A DNA stretch of 11,230 nt from Oscillospiraceae bacterium (GTDB lineage: Bacteria; Bacillota; Clostridia; Oscillospirales; Oscillospiraceae), in contig JAHHSF010000030.1 in assembly GCA_020025375.1 (NCBI GenBank), positions 1 through 11,230 on the forward strand. The letters are read 5' to 3'. How positions within the stretch are numbered: position 1 is the first letter of the stretch; the number at the start of each line of letters is the position of its first letter. A model generated the notes under the pieces. The model worked only from the letters and a program-made list of their open reading frames with translations, did not search any database and was not told the origin of the DNA. This document shows, piece after piece, positions 1 through 4,890 of the stretch. A program made the position numbers and the translations under genes.

Positions 1-2
1 GC

Positions 3-989
3 CTGGCCGTGGGAGGCCTGCTGGGTTTCTTCCTCTGGTCCGGGGGCAGGAACAAGGCGGCCCTGGCCGCCCGGGCCGCCTATGAGGCCCAGGTGGCCGA
101 GCTGGCCCAAAAGGCAGAGGAGGCCGCCGCCAAGCAGGCCGAGGCTCTGGCCGCTCTGCTGGCCTTTGTCCACACCTTCGCCCCTACCGCCACCAACGAA
201 TTCGGCATCTCTGCCGCCCTTTCCCGGGCCCTCATGGGGGAGGACAAGCTGGCCCCCCTCCAGGCCGCCCTGGATGGGACCCGGAAAACCCTGGAACTGG
301 CCAAGGCCGCCCTTGGCCCCGCCCCCCAGCCGCCCCAGACGGTAGACTGTCAGCCCCAGCACCCCTATCAAGAGGTGGTGGCCCGGCTGGCCGTCCTCTC
401 GGAGGAGATGAGCCGGAAGGAGCGGATGTTGGCCGCCGCCCAGGGCGAGCTACGCACCCTGGGGGACCCGGACCAGGTTGAGGCCGCCTTGGATGAGAAG
501 AAGGAAGAGCTCCTGCGCCGCAAGGAGGAGTACGAAGCCCTGGGCCTTGCCATCGAGACCCTGACCGCCGCCCATCAGGAGCGGCAGGCCCGGTTCTCGC
601 CCGCCCTGAACCAGAGGGCCGGGGAACTGCTCCGGGAACTCACCGGCGGCAAGTACGACGGCCTTACCCTCACCAAGAGCTTTGACGCCTCGGCCCAGGA
701 AGCCGGAGAGGTACTGCCCAGGAACATCCTTACCCTCTCCCAGGGGACGGTGGACCAGCTCTATCTGGCCATCCGGCTGGCGGTGTGCGACCTCACCCTC
801 CCCACGGAGAATCCCCCCGTGCTGGTGCTGGACGACGCTCTGGCCAACTTCGACGACGAGCGCATGAAGCTAGCTCTGGAACACCTTCTGCGCCGGAGCG
901 AAAAACAGCAGATTCTGCTCTTCACCTGCCAGGAGCGGGAGGGGGCGTATCTGAAGGGGAGAAAGGGCGTCACCCTCACCAAGCTGTAA
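3..989 (+). CDS. YhaN/SbcC-like coiled-coil ATPase, C-terminal part (5' truncated by window)
   Basis: The reading frame is already open at the left edge, so only the last ~328 residues are visible; the GTG at position 9 is an internal codon, not a start. Seen: a short hydrophobic stretch at the very start (AVGGLLGFFLW), a long Ala/Glu/Lys-rich region of coiled-coil type (residues ~15-195, counted from position 9), then the C-terminal half of an ABC-type ATPase head with signature motif LSQGTVDQLYLAIRLA (~243-258), Walker B/D-loop VLVLDDALANFDD (271-283) and a final beta strand QILLFTCQ. This order is typical of Rad50/SbcC/YhaN-type DNA-end or repair ATPases, which usually pair with an SbcD/YhaO-type nuclease. 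The hydrophobic stretch suggests the membrane-inserted coiled-coil variant common in Clostridia (inference). The position often held by the switch histidine is Gln. The N-terminal Walker A half must lie upstream of the window. Confidence 0.8.
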   Translation: MAVGGLLGFFLWSGGRNKAALAARAAYEAQVAELAQKAEEAAAKQAEALAALLAFVHTFAPTATNEFGISAALSRALMGEDKLAPLQAALDGTRKTLELAKAALGPAPQPPQTVDCQPQHPYQEVVARLAVLSEEMSRKERMLAAAQGELRTLGDPDQVEAALDEKKEELLRRKEEYEALGLAIETLTAAHQERQARFSPALNQRAGELLRELTGGKYDGLTLTKSFDASAQEAGEVLPRNILTLSQGTVDQLYLAIRLAVCDLTLPTENPPVLVLDDALANFDDERMKLALEHLLRRSEKQQILLFTCQEREGAYLKGRKGVTLTKL

Positions 990-992
990 CCC

Positions 993-1028
993 GCCCCTGG
1001 GGAAAGTTTCGCGGAAAAGGGCTTTTTT
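993..1028 (+). terminator. Weak candidate terminator after the YhaN-like gene
   Basis: Four nucleotides after the stop codon, GCCC (993-996) can pair with GGGC (1019-1022), extendable by one pair if a C is bulged. A small inner TTTC/GAAA stem lies within the loop, and a run of six T (1023-1028) follows directly. The outer stem is short, so this is a weak terminator at best; the T-run and its position right after a gene are the main support. Confidence 0.4.
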
Positions 1029-1051
1029 CTCCCACTCCTTTGTGATAAAAT
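1023..1051 (+). promoter_or_regulatory. Candidate sigma-A promoter (extended -10) for the nucleotidyltransferase gene
   Basis: TAAAAT (1046-1051) matches the -10 consensus at five of six bases and is preceded by TGA at 1043-1045, an extended -10 TGn. Seventeen bases upstream is only TTTTTT (1023-1028), a poor -35. The start would fall near 1058, giving a ~30-nt leader with an AAGGGAGAG ribosome binding site (1074-1082). Confidence 0.45.
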
Positions 1052-1089
1052 ATGAGATTAGAGATTTCTAACTAAGGGAGAGTTTTCTT

Positions 1090-1836
1090 ATGAGTTCCAG
1101 TACGGTCAAAGCAGTGGTTTTGTGCGCCGGGAAGGGCACCCGTCTGCAAAGCGAGGCCTGTGACCTGCCCAAGGTCCTGCGCCGGGCCAACGGTGAAGCC
1201 CTGCTCTACTATGTCTTGGAGTCCCTGTCCTTCCTCCCCAGGGAGGATGTAATTCTTGTCGTTGGCTATAAGAAGGAGGACATCCTGGCCGCTTATCCCG
1301 ACTACCCCTCCGCCGTTCAGGACCAGCAGTTGGGCACCGGCCACGCCGTCCTCTCGGCCCGGGAGGCCCTGGAGGGCTTCGACGGTCATGTGCTGGTCTG
1401 TTGCGGGGATATGCCCCTGATGAAGCGGTCTACATACCAGTCCCTGGTAGCCACCCACCTGCGGGAGGGGAACGCCTGCACCCTCCTCTCCGGCGTGACC
1501 GAGCGGTGCCTGCCCTACGGCCGCATCGTCCGGGACGGAGACCACAAATTCCTGCGCATCGTGGAGGACAAAGACTGCACTCCGCAGGAAAAGTCCATCA
1601 CCGAGCTCAACGCCGGGGTCTACGTCTTTGAGGCGGAGAAGCTCTGGGGGGTCCTGGAGTCCCTGCGGCCCAACAACGCCCAGGGGGAGTACTATCTTAC
1701 CGATGCCCCCGCCCGGCTCCTGTCCAAGGGGGAAAAGGTGGGCGTCTGCTCCACCTGTAGCCCCACCGAGATGATGGGGGTCAATACCCCCGACCAGCTC
1801 CAGCAGGTAGAGGATATTCTGAAAGGAAGAGCGTAA
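1090..1836 (+). CDS. Stand-alone GlmU-type NTP transferase (putative UDP-GlcNAc pyrophosphorylase)
   Basis: A 248-residue sugar-1-phosphate nucleotidyltransferase. It matches the N-terminal half of bifunctional GlmU almost motif for motif: VVLCAGKGTRL nucleotide-binding loop (~9-19), LPKVL, QLGTGHAV (uracil and phosphate contacts), GDMPL with the metal-binding Asp, YGRIVR, IVEDKD, ELNAGVYVF, NAQGEYYLTD and GVNTPDQL near the end. All the usual uridyltransferase positions look intact. The protein stops where GlmU would begin its left-handed beta-helix acetyltransferase domain, so GlcN-1-P acetylation must be done elsewhere, or the substrate is a different sugar phosphate. Expected role: cytoplasmic supply of UDP-GlcNAc for peptidoglycan and other envelope polymers. 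ATG start with AAGGGAG ~9 nt upstream. Its stop codon directly abuts the ATG of the D-aminopeptidase gene, so the two are very probably co-transcribed. Exact substrate not certain. Confidence 0.8.
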   Translation: MSSSTVKAVVLCAGKGTRLQSEACDLPKVLRRANGEALLYYVLESLSFLPREDVILVVGYKKEDILAAYPDYPSAVQDQQLGTGHAVLSAREALEGFDGHVLVCCGDMPLMKRSTYQSLVATHLREGNACTLLSGVTERCLPYGRIVRDGDHKFLRIVEDKDCTPQEKSITELNAGVYVFEAEKLWGVLESLRPNNAQGEYYLTDAPARLLSKGEKVGVCSTCSPTEMMGVNTPDQLQQVEDILKGRA

Positions 1837-2643
1837 ATGAAGGTCTTTTTGAGCGCTGACATTGAGGGCACTTGCGGCATCGCCGACTGGTGCGAGACTG
1901 AGCGTAGCACCCCCTATGACTACAACTACTTCCGCAAGCAGATGACCTGTGAGGTGGCCGCCGCCTGCGAGGGCGCCCTGGCCGCCGGGGTGGACGAAAT
2001 CTTTATTAAGGATGCCCACGACTCTGCCCGGAACATTGAAACCAGCCAGCTTCCAGAGTGCGCCCGCATCATGCGTGGCTGGACCGGAGACCCTCTGAGC
2101 ATGATGAGCGGTCTGGACCACGCCAGCTTTGATGCCGTCCTCTTTACCGGATATCACGCCTGGGCCTCCTCCGGTGGCAATCCCCTGTCCCACACCATGA
2201 ATCTGCAGAATGAGTATGTTACCCTCAACGGGGTGCGGATGAGCGAGTTCCTGATGAACGCCTACACCGCCGGGTACTACGGTGCCGCCGTCCCCTTCCT
2301 GTCCGGCGACAAGGCCCTGTGCGACTTTGCCCAGGAGATGATCCCCGGTATCACCACCGTGGCTGTGAACGAGGGCTTCGGCGGGGCTGTGGTCTCCATG
2401 CACCCCCAGGCCGCCGTGAAGGCCATCCGGGAGGGCGTGAAGAAGGCCCTGAAGAACGTGAAGAAGTGCCAGGTGATTCTGCCCGAGCACTTCGATACCG
2501 TCATCCGCTTCCAGAAGCACAAGGTAGCCTATTCCAAGAGCTTCTACCCCGGTGCCTGGCTGGAGGACGAGAAGAACGTGTGCTTCTCCAGCGACGACTG
2601 GTATGAGATGCTGCGATTCTTCCACTTTGTGTTGAGTGATTAG
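1837..2643 (+). CDS. M55 family D-aminopeptidase (DppA-like)
   Basis: A 268-residue protein of the zinc peptidase family M55, whose studied member, Bacillus subtilis DppA, cleaves D-amino-acid-containing peptides such as D-Ala-D-Ala. Visible family marks: SADIEGTCGI at the N-terminus with the bridging ligands Asp8 and Glu10, KDAHDSARN with His61, GYHAWAS with His107, PLSHTM with His119 (equivalent of the active-site His115 in DppA), and MSEFLMNAY with Glu137. All expected metal and catalytic residues are present and the length is normal. No signal peptide, so it is cytoplasmic and probably recycles D-Ala dipeptides from peptidoglycan turnover (inference). The ATG follows the upstream TAA with zero spacing; its ribosome binding site AAAGGAAG lies inside the end of the nucleotidyltransferase gene (1822-1829), pointing to translational coupling. 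The pairing with a GlmU-like gene suggests a shared cell-wall role. Confidence 0.88.
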   Translation: MKVFLSADIEGTCGIADWCETERSTPYDYNYFRKQMTCEVAAACEGALAAGVDEIFIKDAHDSARNIETSQLPECARIMRGWTGDPLSMMSGLDHASFDAVLFTGYHAWASSGGNPLSHTMNLQNEYVTLNGVRMSEFLMNAYTAGYYGAAVPFLSGDKALCDFAQEMIPGITTVAVNEGFGGAVVSMHPQAAVKAIREGVKKALKNVKKCQVILPEHFDTVIRFQKHKVAYSKSFYPGAWLEDEKNVCFSSDDWYEMLRFFHFVLSD

Positions 2644-2676
2644 CTGCTTCCCACAAGGGGGAATGGCTTTTGGCAC

Positions 2677-2806
2677 TGCCCATGCCGGGGCACCGCTTTT
2701 CCGGAAAAGCGGCGGAAAAAGTACCAGAGGCTGCGCCCCCTGGACGCGGGAAAGCCCCCTCCGCACGGGGAGTGCGGAAATTCCGTTTCCCTTGGAAAGG
2801 GAAGAA
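2677..2806. repeat. Intergenic cluster of inverted repeats with a perfect 20-bp palindrome
   Basis: The gap before the signal peptidase gene is filled with consecutive hairpins: TGCCC/GGGCA (2677-2692); the perfect palindrome CCGCTTTTCCGGAAAAGCGG (2693-2712); an imperfect CCAGAGG/CCCCTGG stem (~2724-2743); CCGCAC/GTGCGG with a five-base loop (2761-2777); and TTCCCTT/AAGGGAA with a three-base loop (~2787-2803). None ends in a T-run, so it is not a classical terminator. The composition suggests a dispersed palindromic intergenic element or a structured untranslated region; neither can be proved from one copy. The frame of the next gene runs through it but has no ribosome binding site there. Confidence 0.5.
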
Positions 2807-2819
2807 TAAGGAGTTTCTC

Positions 2820-3398
2820 ATGGACAACGAACAGAACAAGGAACAACAGCTCTCCAAGGAGGACAGCTTTAAGCTGGACCTGTATTACTGGCTTCAGGCT
2901 CTGGTCTTCGCCCTGGTGAGCCTTATTCTCATCTTTACCTTCCTGGGCCGGGTCATCGGCGTGGATGGAAACAGTATGTACCCCACCCTCCACCACCGGG
3001 ATATGCTCCTGCTCCAAAGCGCAGGCTACACCCCGAAGCAGGGGGACATCGTGGTTCTCACCAAGGAGTTCGCCACCGTGACCCAGCCCATTGTGAAACG
3101 GGTCATCGCCACCGGGGGACAGACCGTATCCATCGACTACGATGCCGGAACGGTGAGTGTGGACGGGGTGGCCCTGGACGAGCCCTACATCAACGAGCAG
3201 ATGCGGTATCCCGACTCCCAATGGGAGACCATCACCGACATGACGGTGCCCGAGGGCTCCATTTTCGTCATGGGAGACAACCGCAACCACTCCTCGGACA
3301 GCCGGGACGAACGCCTGGGCACCATCGATGAGCGATACGTCCTGGGCAAGGTCCTCTTCACCCTCCTGCCCGGCCGGCTTTTCGGAGGCGGCAAGTAA
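2820..3398 (+). CDS. lepB: Type I signal peptidase
   Basis: A 192-residue membrane-anchored serine protease that removes signal peptides from exported proteins at the outer face of the membrane. One N-terminal transmembrane segment (about residues 22-47, rich in Leu/Val/Phe) follows a charged cytoplasmic tail. Then come the catalytic boxes: VDGNSMYPTL with nucleophile Ser52, VKRVIATGG with general base Lys93, and VMGDNRNHSSDSR (150-162). Size and single anchor fit the Gram-positive SipS type. The ATG at 2820 is chosen because AAGGAG (2808-2813) sits six bases before it; an in-frame ATG at 2670 would add 50 residues encoded by the inverted-repeat region, with no ribosome binding site. The gene may be served by read-through from the D-aminopeptidase gene, as no convincing promoter was seen in the gap. 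It ends 10 bp before a strong bidirectional terminator. Confidence 0.93.
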   Translation: MDNEQNKEQQLSKEDSFKLDLYYWLQALVFALVSLILIFTFLGRVIGVDGNSMYPTLHHRDMLLLQSAGYTPKQGDIVVLTKEFATVTQPIVKRVIATGGQTVSIDYDAGTVSVDGVALDEPYINEQMRYPDSQWETITDMTVPEGSIFVMGDNRNHSSDSRDERLGTIDERYVLGKVLFTLLPGRLFGGGK

Positions 3399-3408
3399 AC
3401 AGAATGCG

Positions 3409-3442
3409 AAACGGACCGTTCTCTTCTGAGAACGGTCCGTTT
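3409..3442. terminator. Bidirectional terminator between convergent lepB and rsmI
   Basis: A perfect 15-bp stem, AAACGGACCGTTCTC (3409-3423) with GAGAACGGTCCGTTT (3428-3442), and a four-base loop. The arms end in A-run/T-run on both strands, and the hairpin lies between two stop codons facing each other (3398 and 3452), so it can stop transcription from both sides. Confidence 0.93.
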
Positions 3443-3451
3443 TCATCCTAT

Positions 3452-4282
3452 TTATTTCCCAATGGCGGCATCATACAGCGCCTTACGGTTCAGGCCGGTA
3501 TCGGCGGCAGCCTGGCGAGATGCGTCCTTGAGGGAAAGTCCCTGGGCCCGGTACCTCTCTACCAGGGCCAGCCCATCCTCCAGGGTGCCAGTCTCCTCCT
3601 CCCTGGGGGCGGCCCCCTCCAGAACGAGGACAAACTCCCCCTTGGGGGCCTGTTCTGCATAGACTTCCACAGCGGCGCCCAAGGTCGTGCGTATCACTTC
3701 CTCATGGAGCTTGGACAGCTCCCGGCAGAGGGAAAGGCGCCGCTCGGCCCCAAAGTTCTCACACAGCTCGGCCAGAGTGGCGGTGAGCTTGTGAGGGGCC
3801 TCATAAAAAATCATGGTCCGCTCCTCGCCCTGAAGGGATTGGAGGTGGGCCTTGCGGTTCTTTTTGTTCATGGGCAGAAAGCCCTCAAAGGTGAACCGGG
3901 CCGTGGGCAGGCCGGAGACCGCCAGAGCGGTGACCAGAGCACAGGGGCCGGGGATGGCCACCACCTCCACCCCATTCCGGGCGCAGAGGGCTACCAGTTC
4001 CTCGCCGGGGTCGCTCACAGCCGGAGTCCCGGCATCGGTGACCAGGGCGCAGTCCTCCCCCTGGAGAAGGCGGGCCAGCACCGCCTGACCGCCCGCCTCG
4101 GTGTTGTGGCGGTAATAGGACACCATGGGCTTTTTGATTCCCAGGTGATTGAGCAGCTTCAGGCTCACCCGGGTATCCTCGGCGGCGATAAAGTCCACCG
4201 CCTCCAGCGTATCTGCCATCCGGGCCGAAATGTCCCCCAGATTGCCGATGGGGGTGGGGACGAGATATAAGGTACCAGCCAT
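3452..4282 (-). CDS. rsmI: 16S rRNA (cytidine1402-2'-O)-methyltransferase RsmI
   Basis: A 276-residue SAM-dependent methyltransferase of the tetrapyrrole-methylase fold. RsmI adds the 2'-O-methyl group to C1402 in the decoding centre of 16S rRNA. Family motifs are all present: GTLYLVPTPIGNLGDIS at the N-terminus, AEDTR (34-38), VSYYRHN, the glycine-rich SAM-binding VTDAGTPAVSDPG (81-93), VVAIPGPCALVTALAVSGL and FEGFLP (~132-137). A C-terminal helical region resembling a helix-turn-helix (GLSLKDASRQAAADTGLNRKALYDA) matches the usual YraL/RsmI tail. The ATG at 4282 has AGGAGG (4289-4294) six bases upstream. It begins only 13 bp after the nrdG stop and so is very likely the last gene of the nrdD-nrdG unit, an unusual partner for ribonucleotide reductase. 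It ends at the bidirectional terminator. Confidence 0.95.
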   Translation of the reverse strand: MAGTLYLVPTPIGNLGDISARMADTLEAVDFIAAEDTRVSLKLLNHLGIKKPMVSYYRHNTEAGGQAVLARLLQGEDCALVTDAGTPAVSDPGEELVALCARNGVEVVAIPGPCALVTALAVSGLPTARFTFEGFLPMNKKNRKAHLQSLQGEERTMIFYEAPHKLTATLAELCENFGAERRLSLCRELSKLHEEVIRTTLGAAVEVYAEQAPKGEFVLVLEGAAPREEETGTLEDGLALVERYRAQGLSLKDASRQAAADTGLNRKALYDAAIGK

Positions 4283-4295
4283 AGGGCTCCTCCTG

Positions 4296-4823
4296 TCAGG
4301 AATTTGGACGAGTAAAATGGGCCAGGGGGTCGGGGCGGCTCCAGAGGGTCAGCTCCCCGGTCCTTCGGGTGGCGTTCAGGTCGATGAGCCGTTGATTCTC
4401 GCTCCCCCGGTAGAGGGCTTCATAGGACTTTTGATCCTGGAGAAAAGGCCCATCCACCAGCACGTCGGTGGCAGCCAGCAGGGCCATACGGTCCGGGTCG
4501 CCCTCCTCTATCAGTTCTTCATAAGTATACCCGGTGTAGGTCCAGACGGCAAGCCCCTTCTCTTTGGCTACCCGCGCCAGGGCGGCGCACTCAGCCGCCT
4601 GGCAGAAGGGCTCCCCCCCGGAGAGGGTGAGGCCGTCGGTCAGGGGGTTTTTCATCATCTTCTCCACCAAGTCTTCCACAGTGACCTGGGTCCCTGTGGA
4701 AAAATCGTGGGTGGCCGGGTTGTGACAGCCGGGACAGCGGTGGGGACAGCCCTGGGTAAAGACTGTGAACCGCAGGCCGGGCCCGTCCACGATGGAATCC
4801 TGCACGGTATTCGCAATTTTCAT
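4296..4823 (-). CDS. nrdG: Anaerobic ribonucleotide reductase activating protein NrdG
   Basis: A 175-residue radical SAM activase that installs the glycyl radical on NrdD. Visible: the cluster-binding CX3CX2C motif in TQGCPHRCPGCHNP (Cys26, Cys30, Cys33), preceded by VDGPGLRFTVF, and the SAM-contacting LSGGEPFCQ (67-75). Length is normal for NrdG. The start at 4823 is chosen because the protein then begins MKIANTVQDSIVDGPG, as family members do, and AGGAG (4829-4833) lies five bases upstream; the frame stays open for 79 more codons upstream, but that part is low-complexity and overlaps the end of nrdD. It follows nrdD in the same direction across a 67-bp gap containing a strong hairpin (4836-4880), so its expression is probably a fraction of nrdD's. 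Confidence 0.95.
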   Translation of the reverse strand: MKIANTVQDSIVDGPGLRFTVFTQGCPHRCPGCHNPATHDFSTGTQVTVEDLVEKMMKNPLTDGLTLSGGEPFCQAAECAALARVAKEKGLAVWTYTGYTYEELIEEGDPDRMALLAATDVLVDGPFLQDQKSYEALYRGSENQRLIDLNATRRTGELTLWSRPDPLAHFTRPNS

Positions 4824-4835
4824 AGTTCTCTCCTC

Positions 4836-4880
4836 AAAAACGCCGGAGCCCGGTCCAAAGACCGGCCCTCCGGCGTTTTT
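4836..4880 (-). terminator. Intercistronic hairpin/partial terminator between nrdD and nrdG
   Basis: Outer stem AAAAACGCCGGAG (4836-4848) with CTCCGGCGTTTTT (4868-4880) is 13 bp and perfect. An inner stem CCGGTC/GACCGG (4850-4865) closes a CAAA loop. Read leftward it ends in five T, the form of an intrinsic terminator, but the nrdG ribosome binding site starts only three bases later. It most likely acts as a leaky terminator, or as a 3' stabiliser of the nrdD message, giving much more NrdD than NrdG (inference). Confidence 0.8.
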
Positions 4881-4890
4881 GCTTCTCACA

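Noticed and set aside
1072..2766. Long open frame on the minus strand opposite the nucleotidyltransferase and D-aminopeptidase genes
   Set aside because: Low-complexity Gly/His/Leu/Val-rich translation typical of antisense frames in GC-rich DNA; no domain, and the plus-strand genes carry clear family motifs.
2670..2819. N-terminal extension of the signal peptidase from an ATG at 2670
   Set aside because: The extra 50 residues are encoded by the inverted-repeat block and lack a ribosome binding site; the ATG at 2820 has AAGGAG at ideal spacing.
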